64,000 nt of DNA from Hyphomicrobiales bacterium (GTDB taxonomy: Bacteria; Pseudomonadota; Alphaproteobacteria; Rhizobiales; Kaistiaceae): NCBI GenBank assembly GCA_017305635.1, contig JAFKKF010000013.1, positions 186,001 through 250,000 on the forward strand, written 5' to 3'. This document shows, one piece after another, positions 56,106-64,000 of the stretch. Every line of letters starts with the position of its first letter. Positions within the stretch are counted from its first letter, which is position 1. The notes beneath the pieces are model-generated. The model saw only the letters and a program-made list of their open reading frames with translations. It did not search any database and was not told the origin of the DNA. The translations under genes were made by a program, and so were the position numbers.

Positions 56106-56945
56106 TCATCCTGCCGCGGCGAGGGCATGGTGGAGCTTCCGCTTCACCTCGTCCTTCACCGGCTCGCTCGCCGCCATGATCGCCGCCGCCTTGGTGAAAT
56201 CGAGCATGCCGAAGCGGCCGGTCGGCGGACGGATGAGGATTTCCGGCGGCCGCGGCCCCTTCAGCCTCTCGCGGAAGAGCGAGCACTGGAAGAGCTGCAC
56301 CGCGCCGAAGGCCGATTCGAACGCGCCGGGGGTGCGGGTCCCGTCGCCACCGACGACATTGCCGAGCACGTCCACGGCGATCACGATGCCGCAGTCGTGC
56401 AACTGGTCGAAGGGCACCGGGTTGCATATGCCGCCATCGACCATGACCCGGCCGCCGACCGTCACCGGGCGGAACAGGATCGGGATCGCCGCCGAGGCGG
56501 CGAGCGCCGGAAAGAGCGGTCCCTCGTCGATCGTCGCGGCATCGCCGGCATAGTAGTCGGTGGCCACCACCCGGAGCGGCGTCCGCAGCTCCGCGAAGGT
56601 CGCCGGCATTCCCTCCGGCATGAAGATGTCGAGGGCGCGTTCCAGGTTGAGCTGGCCGAAGCCGAAGGCGATCTCGTTGAAGCGGCGCGGGCGAAGCTGC
56701 CAGAGCCGCGCCAGGAACTCGGAGCGGGTGCGGAAGATGCCGGCGACGTAGTCGCTGATCTCGTTTCCGGTCATGCCCGCGGCATAGGCGGCGCCGATGA
56801 TGCCGCCCATCGACGTCCCGGCGATCGCCGCCGGGCGCACGCCCATCTCGTCGAGCGCCTGGAGCACGGCGACGTGGGCGAAACCGCGCGCCGATCCGCC
56901 GCCGAGCGCCAGTCCGACGCCGCGCTTCGCCGCCTGCCGGTCCAT
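56106..56945 (-). CDS. Patatin-like phospholipase
   Basis: A 279-residue patatin/RssA-type lipase with the oxyanion-hole loop LGGGSARGFAH, the nucleophile elbow GTSMGG (serine about 46) and the catalytic aspartate in VDGGICNPVP. No signal peptide is seen, so the protein is likely cytoplasmic or membrane-peripheral. Its ATG overlaps the stop of the M16 peptidase upstream by one base. Confidence 0.92.
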   Translation of the reverse strand: MDRQAAKRGVGLALGGGSARGFAHVAVLQALDEMGVRPAAIAGTSMGGIIGAAYAAGMTGNEISDYVAGIFRTRSEFLARLWQLRPRRFNEIAFGFGQLNLERALDIFMPEGMPATFAELRTPLRVVATDYYAGDAATIDEGPLFPALAASAAIPILFRPVTVGGRVMVDGGICNPVPFDQLHDCGIVIAVDVLGNVVGGDGTRTPGAFESAFGAVQLFQCSLFRERLKGPRPPEILIRPPTGRFGMLDFTKAAAIMAASEPVKDEVKRKLHHALAAAG

Positions 56946-58267
56946 CAGCCCGACGGCTGGCCGACCCGCACGACCACCATGTCGTCGGCGAACAGGCGCT
57001 TGGCGGCGCGGCGGACGTCGTCGATGGTGACGCCGGCGATCAGGTCGTTGCGCTTGTCGATGTAGTCGATGCCGAGGTCGTCCTGCTGGATGGCGAGCAG
57101 GAGGCTGGCGATCTTGGTCGAGGTGTCGAAGCGGAGCGGATAGCTGCCGACGAGATAGTTCTTGGCGTCCTCCAGCTCCTTCTCGGTCGGCCCCTTCTCG
57201 GCGAAGTCGCGGATGACCTCCTCGACCAGCTTCACCACGTTGCCGGCCTGGTCGGCGCGCGTCGAGGTACCGCCGAAATAGACTCCGGCATGGTCGAGCG
57301 GCGACAGGCCGAGCGAGATCGAATAGGCGAGCCCGCGCTTCTCCCGCACCTCGTCGTAGAGGCGCGAGGACATGCCGCCGCCGCCGAGGATGTAGGCGGC
57401 GACCGTCGCCGGGATGAAGTCGGGGTCGGCGCGCTTCAGGCCCTTGCCGGCAAAGCTGATCACCGTCTGCGGGATGCCCATGGCGATGTCGACCGGCGCC
57501 GCGGCCGCCGGCACGGTCTCGGCGACCGGCTTCAGGTCGGCCTTTTCCGGCAGGTCGCCGAAGACCTCGTCGAGGACCTTGCCGAGGGTCGCCGCGTCAA
57601 TGGCGCCGACCACCGCGATCTTCAGGTTGGAGCGGGCGACGTTGCTCGCGAACCAGGCCTTCAGGTCGGGCGTGGTGATCGCCTTGACCGAATCGATGGT
57701 GCCGTCCGTCGGCCGCCCGTAAGGATGGCCGGGGAAGAGCGCCTTCATCAGCGCATTGCTGCCGACCGTGCCGGGATCGCGCTCGTTGGCGCGGATGTTG
57801 GTGATGATCTGAGCGCGGATGCGCTCGACCGGCTCCTGGTCGAAGCGTGGCTTGGTCAGCGCCAGCTTCAGGAGGTTGAAGGCCTCGTCGCGATTGTCGG
57901 CGAGCGTGCGCATCGAGCCGGCGAAGGTGTCGAGCCCGTCGCTGAAGGAGAGCTCGATCGAATACCTGTCGAGCGCCGCCTGGAAGGCCTGGCTGTCGAG
58001 GTCGCCGGCGCCCTCGTCGAGGAGGCTCGAGACCATATTGGCGACGCCCGGCTTGTCGGCCGGGTCCTGGCTGGCGCCGCCGGTGAAGGAGAAGGAGATG
58101 GCGATGAGCGGCACCGCGTGCTCCTCGACCAGCCAGGCCTCGATCCCCTTCGGGCTGACGACACGCTGGATGGTCGTGGCGCCGGCCGGCACCATGACGA
58201 CGATGAGCAGGAGGAAGGCGGCGACGCCCGAGGCGAGGGTGCGGATCTTCGGCATGGTGCGGCTCAC
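56945..58267 (-). CDS. M16-family peptidase, non-catalytic type
   Basis: A 440-residue M16 (insulinase/processing-peptidase) protein with an N-terminal signal or anchor region. The HxxEH zinc motif is missing; SSLLDEGAG stands at its position. It keeps the C-terminal R/Y-like region GLAYSISLGLSP of the substrate-positioning half. Together with the catalytic partner directly upstream it likely forms a heterodimer. The stop of the upstream gene overlaps the GTG at 58267; an ATG at 58255 is an alternative. Confidence 0.9.
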   Translation of the reverse strand: MSRTMPKIRTLASGVAAFLLLIVVMVPAGATTIQRVVSPKGIEAWLVEEHAVPLIAISFSFTGGASQDPADKPGVANMVSSLLDEGAGDLDSQAFQAALDRYSIELSFSDGLDTFAGSMRTLADNRDEAFNLLKLALTKPRFDQEPVERIRAQIITNIRANERDPGTVGSNALMKALFPGHPYGRPTDGTIDSVKAITTPDLKAWFASNVARSNLKIAVVGAIDAATLGKVLDEVFGDLPEKADLKPVAETVPAAAAPVDIAMGIPQTVISFAGKGLKRADPDFIPATVAAYILGGGGMSSRLYDEVREKRGLAYSISLGLSPLDHAGVYFGGTSTRADQAGNVVKLVEEVIRDFAEKGPTEKELEDAKNYLVGSYPLRFDTSTKIASLLLAIQQDDLGIDYIDKRNDLIAGVTIDDVRRAAKRLFADDMVVVRVGQPSG

Positions 58268-59685
58268 TGCTGGCTGTCGGCGGGCGCCGAGGCCTGCACG
58301 GGTGTTGCGTCCTCGGCCGATGCGCCGGCGGTGCCGGGCGCGCCGACGAGATATCCGGTCACCGACCGGCGCAGGTCGAGATACTGCTTGGCCGCGGCGA
58401 CCACCTGGTCGGCGGTGACGGCATCGATGCGGTCGAGCCAGGTCTGCACGTCCTCGACCGTCTGGCCGGTGGTCAGCGCCTGGCCGAAGACGTTGGCGAG
58501 GGTGGCGTGGTTGTCCTGCGCGTAGAGGGCGCCCGCCACCATCCGCCGCTTGGCGGCGGCGAGCTCGTCGGCGGTGACGCCGCCCTTGACCAGGTCGGCG
58601 ACGACGCCGTCGATCGCCTCGCCGAGCTTGTCGAGGCTGAGGTCGCCGCGCGGCACGCCGTAGAGCGCGAAGCGCGAATCGTCGATGGCGACGCCGCGGT
58701 AGTAGGCGCCGGCCGCCGTGGCGATGCTCTTCTCGACGACGAGCTGCTTGTAGAGCCGGCTGGTCGCCCCGCCGCCGAGGATCTCGGCGAGCAGATCGAT
58801 GGCCTCGGCCTCGCCCTTCTTCGCCGAACCGTAGGAGGGCACCAGGTAGGTGCGCGAGAGCACCGGCTGGGTGACGCGCGGATCGGCGAGTTTCACCATG
58901 CGGGCGGCGACCGGCGGCGGCTCGCTCGGGCGGTGGGTGCGCGGCGGCGGTTCGGCGCGGCGCTTGACCTTGCCGTAGGTGTCCTCGGCGAGCTTCCTGA
59001 CCTCGTCCTCGGTCACGTCGCCGGCGACCACGACGATGGCATTGTTCGGCGTGTAGTAGCGGTCGTACCAGGCAATGGCGTCCTCGCGCGTCAGCCCTTC
59101 CATCTCGTGGCGCCAGCCGATGACCGGGATGCCGTAATGGCTGTTCTGGAAGAGCGCGGCACCGACCGCCTCGTTGAGGAGGGCGCCCGGATCATTGTCG
59201 GTGCGCATGCTGCGCTCCTCCAGGATCACCTGGCGCTCCGGCGTGACCGCCGCGTCGTCGAGGATCAGGTTCTCCATGCGGTCGGCCTCGAAGGACATCA
59301 TCAGGCCGAGATACTGCTTGGCGACGTTCTGGTGGTAGGCCGTGTAGTCCTCGGTGGTGAAGGCGTTCTCGTCGCCGCCGATCTTGTTGACCGTGTCGGA
59401 GAACTCGCCCGCCGGGTGCTTGCTCGTGCCCTTGAACATCAGGTGCTCGAGGAAATGCGCGATGCCGGACTTGCCGGGCACCTCGTCGGCCGAGCCGGCC
59501 TTGTACCAGACCATGTGGGTCACGGTCGGCGAGCGGTGGTCGGGTATGACCACGACCTGCAGCCCGTTCTCCAGGGTGAAGGTCGAGACGTTCGCCGCGA
59601 GGCTGAGGCCGGTGGCGGCGCGCGCCGGGAGCGCGGCGGCGAAGAGCATCGCCGCGATCAGGAGGACGTGTCGGAGGCGGGGCAT
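58264..59685 (-). CDS. M16-family zinc peptidase, catalytic subunit
   Basis: A 473-residue exported M16 peptidase with signal peptide (to about residue 24) and the inverted zinc motif HFLEH in GIAHFLEHLMFKG; the third ligand glutamate fits the region ADRMENL, after the usual ~70-residue spacing. The ATG at 59685 is preferred to a GTG at 59700 because AAGGA is properly placed. It overlaps the non-catalytic partner by four bases. Confidence 0.93.
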   Translation of the reverse strand: MPRLRHVLLIAAMLFAAALPARAATGLSLAANVSTFTLENGLQVVVIPDHRSPTVTHMVWYKAGSADEVPGKSGIAHFLEHLMFKGTSKHPAGEFSDTVNKIGGDENAFTTEDYTAYHQNVAKQYLGLMMSFEADRMENLILDDAAVTPERQVILEERSMRTDNDPGALLNEAVGAALFQNSHYGIPVIGWRHEMEGLTREDAIAWYDRYYTPNNAIVVVAGDVTEDEVRKLAEDTYGKVKRRAEPPPRTHRPSEPPPVAARMVKLADPRVTQPVLSRTYLVPSYGSAKKGEAEAIDLLAEILGGGATSRLYKQLVVEKSIATAAGAYYRGVAIDDSRFALYGVPRGDLSLDKLGEAIDGVVADLVKGGVTADELAAAKRRMVAGALYAQDNHATLANVFGQALTTGQTVEDVQTWLDRIDAVTADQVVAAAKQYLDLRRSVTGYLVGAPGTAGASAEDATPVQASAPADSQQ

Positions 59686-59744
59686 GGAGATCCTTGGCAC
59701 GTGGACGGGTCGCCGGGTCAGGGAAATGCGCGGGCGAGTGTGGC

Positions 59745-60302
59745 TTATCTCGGGCAGCGATAGAAGACGATCTGCGAGCCTGCGACGATACGGGCCTCCA
59801 GCCTTTCGAGGCCAGTGACCGGCTTCACATCGGCTTCCGCCGCCTCCTCGAGGACGCAGAGCGCCCCGGGCGCCAGCCAGTTGCCGGCAAGCGCCGAGGC
59901 GAGCGCCCTCTCGCCGAGCCCGGCGCCGTAGGGCGGGTCGGCGAAGACGAGGTCGAAGGGCGCCACCGTCCCCGCCGGCCCGAGGGCCGTCGCATCGCGG
60001 CGGAAGATGCGCGTCCGGCCGGTCAGGCCGAGCGCCTCGACGTTGCGGCGGATGAGGCCCCGCGCCTCGACGCCTTCCTCGACGAAGAGCGCATAGGTCG
60101 CGCCGCGCGACAGCGCCTCCAGGCCGAGCGCGCCGGTGCCGGCGAAGAGGTCGAGGACGCGCGCGCCCTGCGCGGCGTCGTCATGAGCATGGGCGAGGAT
60201 GTCGAAGAGCGTCTGGCGCAGCCGGTCGGCGGTCGGGCGGATGTCGCGTCCCGCGGGCGTGGCGAGCGCGCGCCCGCGAAACTCACCGGCGACGATGCGC
60301 AC
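59745..60302 (-). CDS. rsmD: 16S rRNA (guanine(966)-N(2))-methyltransferase RsmD
   Basis: Methylates G966 in the 30S head. The 185-residue SAM enzyme shows [45 protein letters not shown] (shown as [13 protein letters not shown]) and the catalytic ADPPYG. It overlaps rluB by 20 bases on the same strand. Confidence 0.95.
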   Translation of the reverse strand: MRIVAGEFRGRALATPAGRDIRPTADRLRQTLFDILAHAHDDAAQGARVLDLFAGTGALGLEALSRGATYALFVEEGVEARGLIRRNVEALGLTGRTRIFRRDATALGPAGTVAPFDLVFADPPYGAGLGERALASALAGNWLAPGALCVLEEAAEADVKPVTGLERLEARIVAGSQIVFYRCPR

Positions 60303-61194
60303 GCCCGCTCCCCTCGCGCGGCTTCCCGCCGTCGCGCGGCCGGTGGCCGTCGCCCGGCTTGCCCGGCCGGCGGGCCGGCTTCCTCTCCGGCTCGGGCGGC
60401 GCCTTCTGCCGGATCGGCGCGTCGAAATCGGCGCCGGCGGCCTTGGCCAGCTTCTCGCCGAGCTGATCGCGGAGCACCCGGCCGCGGATCTCGCGCGCCT
60501 CGCCTTCCTTGAGGTCGGCGAGCGTGAACGGCCCGTAGGAGACGCGGATCAGCCGCGTCACCGTCAGGCCGAGGTGGCCAAGCACCTTCTTCACCTCGCG
60601 GTTCTTGCCCTCGCGCAAGTCCACCACGAGCCAGGTATTGCTGCCCTGCGGCCGGTCGATGCGCGCCTCGATCGCGCCGTAGAGCACGCCGTCTATGGCG
60701 ACGCCCTCCTTCAGCGTGTCGAGCTGCTCCTGCGTCACCGCGCCATGCGCCCGCACGCGGTAGCGCCTGAGCCACCCGGTCGCCGGCAGTTCGAGGATGC
60801 GCGCGAGCCCGCCGTCATTGGTGAGGAGGAGGAGCCCCTCCGTATTGATGTCGAGGCGGCCGACCGCGACCACCCGCGGCATGTCCGCCGGCAGCGTCTC
60901 GAAGACCGTCTTGCGCCCCTGCGGGTCGCGCGCCGTCGTCACCAGCCCGCGCGGCTTGTAATAGAGCCAGAGGCGCGTCCGCTCCCTCTCCGGCAGCGGC
61001 TCGCCGTCCACCGCGATGCGGTCGCGCGGCCCGACATTCAGCGCCGGACTGTCGAGCACCCGGCCATTGACCGTGACGCGGCCATCGGCGATCCAGCGCT
61101 CGGCGTCGCGGCGCGAGCAAATGCCGGCGCGGGCGAGCACCTTGGCGATGCGTTCCCCGCCGGCTTGCGCGGCGGCTCTTTCCGGGTTCTTCAT
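60283..61194 (-). CDS. rluB: Pseudouridine synthase RluB/RsuA type
   Basis: Makes pseudouridine in rRNA, probably 2605 in 23S rRNA. The 303-residue protein has an S4 domain ([21 protein letters not shown], shown as [16 protein letters not shown]), the catalytic aspartate in [17 protein letters not shown] (shown as [12 protein letters not shown]), and a Lys/Pro/Arg-rich C-terminal tail typical of the alphaproteobacterial members. RsuA or RluF specificity cannot be excluded. It is divergent from tadA. Confidence 0.92.
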   Translation of the reverse strand: MKNPERAAAQAGGERIAKVLARAGICSRRDAERWIADGRVTVNGRVLDSPALNVGPRDRIAVDGEPLPERERTRLWLYYKPRGLVTTARDPQGRKTVFETLPADMPRVVAVGRLDINTEGLLLLTNDGGLARILELPATGWLRRYRVRAHGAVTQEQLDTLKEGVAIDGVLYGAIEARIDRPQGSNTWLVVDLREGKNREVKKVLGHLGLTVTRLIRVSYGPFTLADLKEGEAREIRGRVLRDQLGEKLAKAAGADFDAPIRQKAPPEPERKPARRPGKPGDGHRPRDGGKPREGSGRAHRRR

Positions 61195-61222
61195 GGCTCA
61201 GTGGATTAGCAGAGGGACGGGC

Positions 61223-61681
61223 GTGCGCGAAGCCTTCGATCCGATGGGACTGGCGTTCGGCGAGGCGCAAGCGGCGGCGGCGCGGGGCGAGATCCCCGTC
61301 GGCGCGGTGGTCGTGCGGGACGGCGCGGTGCTTGCCGCCGCCGGCAACGAGACCCTCGCGCGCAACGACCCGACGGCGCATGCCGAGATGCTCGCCATCC
61401 GCGCGGCAACAGCGGCCGCCGGCTCGCAGCGCCTCGCCGATGCCGACCTCTATGTCACGCTGGAGCCCTGCACCATGTGCGCGGGCGCGATTTCCTTCGC
61501 CCGCATCCGCCGGCTCTATTTCGGCGCCTCCGACCCGAAGGGCGGCGCCGTCGAGAGCGGTGTCCGCTTCTTCAGCCAGCCGACCTGCCACCACGCGCCG
61601 GACGTCTATGGCGGTCTCCGCGCCCGCGAGGCCGGCGCCCTATTGCGAGGGGTCTTCGGGCGAGGGCTGCTTGACGACTGA
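61223..61681 (+). CDS. tadA: tRNA-specific adenosine-34 deaminase TadA
   Basis: Converts A34 of tRNA-Arg(ACG) to inosine. The 152-residue zinc deaminase has the motif HAEMLAIRAA and PCTMCAGAI, with EIPVGAVVV in front. I chose GTG 61223, which has AGAGGGA at seven bases; an ATG at 61193 overlaps the divergent rluB start codon and has no site. Its end overlaps the convergent lipoprotein gene by 42 bases. Confidence 0.92.
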   Translation: MREAFDPMGLAFGEAQAAAARGEIPVGAVVVRDGAVLAAAGNETLARNDPTAHAEMLAIRAATAAAGSQRLADADLYVTLEPCTMCAGAISFARIRRLYFGASDPKGGAVESGVRFFSQPTCHHAPDVYGGLRAREAGALLRGVFGRGLLDD

Positions 61682-62326
61682 AACGGCGTCGGCCTTCTGC
61701 CACGGCCAGCGGAACTTCCGCTTGGCGACCGCAAAGTCGGTCGGCGCGCCGGCATCCGGCTCGCGATAGGCGACCGGCGGGTCGGTCAGCGTCTTGCGGA
61801 TGCGGTTGCCATTGGCGTCGACGCCCAGCTCGGCCGCCTTGACCTCGGCCCGCAGCTTGTTCGCCTTGGTGACGTTCTGGGCGTCGAGGATCGCCTGGTC
61901 CTCGGGCTTGATCTTCTGGTCGCGGAGGTCGCCCTTGCCGGTCGAGGGCAGGCCGATCACCTCGACATCCGGATTGTCCGAGGGGAGCAGCGAGGTGCCG
62001 GCCCTGGCCTTCATCAGGGCCCGCTGCCGCGCCTGCTCGTCCGGGTCCTTCGGCCAGTTGGCATTGGCGAGCTCGGCATTGGCCGCCGGCGCCGGCAGCG
62101 CCGCGCCCGCCGGCGGCGCGACGATCTTCGGACGCGGCTGGTAGCGGACGATCGGCTTCTTCGACCCGCCGAGCGAGACCATGCCGCTGACGTCCGCGAC
62201 GGTTTGCGCGCCGGGCGTCATGCCGGTGCCATAGGTCATGCGGTCGCCCATGCAGCCGCCGAGCGCCACTGCCGAAACAGCGGCCGCGACCAGGCCAGAC
62301 AAGCGAACTATCCGACGTGACTGCAT
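61640..62326 (-). CDS. Hypothetical lipoprotein
   Basis: A 228-residue lipoprotein: N-terminal segment MQSRRIVRLSGLVAAAVSAV followed by the lipobox ALGGC. The mature part is proline-, alanine- and lysine-rich, with KPIVRYQPRPKIVAPP and a SLLPSDNPDVEV stretch; it contains no recognised domain. The frame is open to 62434, but the ATG at 62326 starts the signal. It overlaps the 3' end of tadA by 42 bases. Confidence 0.75.
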   Translation of the reverse strand: MQSRRIVRLSGLVAAAVSAVALGGCMGDRMTYGTGMTPGAQTVADVSGMVSLGGSKKPIVRYQPRPKIVAPPAGAALPAPAANAELANANWPKDPDEQARQRALMKARAGTSLLPSDNPDVEVIGLPSTGKGDLRDQKIKPEDQAILDAQNVTKANKLRAEVKAAELGVDANGNRIRKTLTDPPVAYREPDAGAPTDFAVAKRKFRWPWQKADAVSVVKQPSPEDPSQ

Positions 62327-62460
62327 TATTCCCGCGTGCCGATTTCCTCTTCGGCCAGGTTTCTGGCCCTGAAAGCCGGCGAAATTCCGGCCAACGGCTG
62401 GCGAAGTCCTAGCCGATGCCGCCCCGCCCGACAACCTTTCGGCCGAAACCCGCCGATTCC

Positions 62461-63414
62461 CTAGACCGCGGGCGGGTGGGCGGAAAAGTAGGTCCGCGCG
62501 GCGGCAACGTCCTCCCGCATCGCCGCCATCAGCGCCTCGACCGAATCGAAGCGCAGTTCCGGCCGCCGCCAGGCAAGGAACGTCACCGTCACCTCCTCAC
62601 CATAGAGGTCGCCCGAGAAATCGAGGACGAAGGTCTCGAGGAGCGGCGCCCCATTGTCGAAGGTCGGCCGGCGTCCGTAGCTCGCCACGCCTTCGTGCAC
62701 CGTGCCGTCGGCGCGGGTCAGCGTGACCACGTAGACGCCGTGGCGCAGCCGGCAATCGGGGCCGAGCGCGATATTGGCGGTCGGGAAGCCGAGGTCGCGC
62801 CCGCGCCGGTCGCCGTGGATCACCGTGCCGGTCACGAACCAGGGATGGCCGAGGAGCACGCCCGCGCGCTCGACATTCCCTTCGGCCAGCGCCTCGCGGA
62901 CGAGGGTCGAGGAAGCGCGCGCCTCGCCTTCCATGACGATCGGCACGACGACCACGTCGAAGCCGAGCCGCTCGCCATCCGCCTTCAGCGTCTCGATCGA
63001 GCCGGCGCGGCGGGCGCCGTAGCGGAAGTCGGGGCCGACGACGACCGCTTGCGCCTTCAGCCGGGCGGCGAGCATCTCCTCGGCGAAACGTGCCGGGCTC
63101 GCTCCGGCGAGCGCGAGGTCGAAGGGCGCCACCACCAGCCCGTCGATGCCGACGCGCGCCAGGCGCTGCGCCTTCTCGCGTACCGAGGTCAGCCGGAAGA
63201 CCGGCCTCTGCGGCTGGAAGAAGGTGCGCGGATGCGGCTCGAAGCTCAGCACCACCGCCGGCACGCCGCGGCGGCGCGCCTCGGCGAGGGTTCGCTCGAG
63301 AAGCACGGCATGGCCGCGATGGACGCCGTCGAAATTGCCGATCGCAACCACCCCGGAGGTCAGTTCCGGCGGGATGTCGTCGGGATCGTGGGCCGTGAGG
63401 GCTTTGGGCGGCAT
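62461..63414 (-). CDS. ribF: Bifunctional riboflavin kinase / FAD synthetase
   Basis: Makes FMN and FAD from riboflavin. The 317-residue protein has the N-terminal FAD synthetase domain (GNFDGVHRGH, RASSTLVREAL) and the C-terminal flavokinase domain (HGDRRGRDLGFPTANI, VASYGRRPTF). The frame is open further upstream; the ATG at 63414 (MPPKALTAHDPDD) gives usual length. It follows the HAD hydrolase gene by 58 bases on the same strand. Confidence 0.95.
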   Translation of the reverse strand: MPPKALTAHDPDDIPPELTSGVVAIGNFDGVHRGHAVLLERTLAEARRRGVPAVVLSFEPHPRTFFQPQRPVFRLTSVREKAQRLARVGIDGLVVAPFDLALAGASPARFAEEMLAARLKAQAVVVGPDFRYGARRAGSIETLKADGERLGFDVVVVPIVMEGEARASSTLVREALAEGNVERAGVLLGHPWFVTGTVIHGDRRGRDLGFPTANIALGPDCRLRHGVYVVTLTRADGTVHEGVASYGRRPTFDNGAPLLETFVLDFSGDLYGEEVTVTFLAWRRPELRFDSVEALMAAMREDVAAARTYFSAHPPAV

Positions 63415-63472
63415 GTCCGGTCTTGTCAGGCGTGGCCGAAACTTAAGCGGCGGCCGCTGCCGGTCAAGGCGC

Positions 63473-64000
63473 TCACCATGTGAGCTTCGGTGCGAAGGCG
63501 CGGGCGGCGAGAGCGTGCTCGCCGAGGAAGGCGGCGACCTCTCCCGCGTCGGGCCGGTCGCGGTCGCCGAACTGGCCGGCATGGATGCCGCCGGCGATGA
63601 ACAATACGTCGAGATTCTCGTTCACGGCGCCGCGCACGTCGGTCTGCGCGCCGTCGCCGATGGCGAGCACGCGCTCCTTGCCGATGGCGCCGCCGGCAAG
63701 CTCGCCGAGGCGCTTCATCGCCGTCGCATAGATCGCCGGATAAGGCTTGCCGACCATCGTCGTCTCCCCGCCCGCGTCCCTGTAGCGGTTGGCGATGGCG
63801 CCGGCGCACCAGATCAGCGTGTTGCCGCGATCGACCACGACGTCCGGATTGACGCAGAGCATCGGAAGCTTGCGCGACTTCCACTCGGCGATCTGCCCGT
63901 CATAGTCCTCCGGCACTTCCGTCTCGTCGTCGAAGAGCCCGGTGCAGACGATCAGCTCGGCATCCGAGGCGTGCGGGACGAGGTGCAGGTCGAGGTCGTC
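63473..64000 (-). CDS. HAD-superfamily hydrolase (class IIA, TIGR01459-like), partial
   Basis: Cut by the window's right edge; only the C-terminal ~175 residues are seen. The frame is open from 64000 and begins inside a codon boundary (LHLVPHASDAELIVCTGLFDD). Motifs are the VCTG region, the lysine in MVGKPYP and the acidic pair in GDGAQTDVRGA, all of HAD class IIA type such as NagD and phosphoglycolate phosphatase. The same gene often precedes ribF in the order. The substrate is unknown. Confidence 0.88.
   Translation of the reverse strand, partial: DDLDLHLVPHASDAELIVCTGLFDDETEVPEDYDGQIAEWKSRKLPMLCVNPDVVVDRGNTLIWCAGAIANRYRDAGGETTMVGKPYPAIYATAMKRLGELAGGAIGKERVLAIGDGAQTDVRGAVNENLDVLFIAGGIHAGQFGDRDRPDAGEVAAFLGEHALAARAFAPKLTW

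Overview
The window is a gene-dense, high-GC chromosomal segment from an alphaproteobacterium, most likely of the order Hyphomicrobiales (Rhizobiales). This rests on the aa3 oxidase operon order coxB-coxA-ctaB-coxF-ctaG-coxC-DUF983-surf1, the APH-type thrB next to rnhA, an invasion-associated locus B protein, an RT0821/Lpp0805-type lipoprotein, DUF6101, DUF1344, DUF2093, DUF4170, and a ribBA with a degenerate second domain. No tRNA, rRNA, CRISPR array, prophage, IS element or plasmid function was recognised. Nearly everything is housekeeping.

Layout. 0-3.7 kb: thrB, rnhA, a 1-Cys peroxiredoxin, an orphan DsbD-alpha-like protein and yqgE. 3.7-10 kb: the cytochrome c oxidase operon on the minus strand. 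10-16.7 kb: ialB, tldD, a CPA2 antiporter, pdxH, a lipoprotein and a CbpA-type DnaJ. 16.7-28.6 kb: a frameshifted acyltransferase, the t6A gene tsaC/sua5, a fatty-acid pair (acyl-CoA dehydrogenase and an isomerase-like crotonase), an HDAC-family deacetylase, xseB, a tiny membrane protein, pirin, dxs, a copper-delivery trio (DUF2946, PCuAC, SCO1) and tlyA. 28.6-34 kb: a TrmA-family RNA methyltransferase and ribBA that run tail to tail into each other without stop codons, then aroC, and a yeiH/LysR divergent pair. 34-42 kb: small secreted proteins, a histidine phosphatase, a FUSC transporter, a dienelactone hydrolase, fabI and an FAD-linked D-2-hydroxyacid dehydrogenase. 42-50 kb: DUF6101, ybaB, dsbA, an SDR plus cupin dioxygenase cassette, recR, DUF924, ubiA, purD, mutL. 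50-56 kb: an envelope operon (pmbA, CysQ-like phosphatase, DUF4170, DUF374 acyltransferase, waaA, lpxK). 56-64 kb: patatin, a catalytic/non-catalytic M16 peptidase pair, rsmD, rluB, tadA, a lipoprotein, ribF and a HAD hydrolase cut by the window edge.

Functional links: the PCuAC/SCO1 trio probably supplies copper to the oxidase encoded 17 kb away. TldD and its partner PmbA (TldE) are both present but 42 kb apart. RibBA and RibF are the first and last parts of flavin synthesis. The waaA/lpxK/DUF374 block builds the inner outer-membrane lipid.

The most notable observations are (i) the tail-to-tail fusion of the TrmA-family gene and ribBA near 29.79 kb, which leaves two very long overlapping antisense frames; (ii) a copy of an intergenic palindromic repeat family sitting in frame inside the mutL linker; (iii) several families of long perfect inverted repeats between convergent genes; and (iv) a single-base frameshift in an acyltransferase gene. 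I did not find a wholly new multi-gene system.
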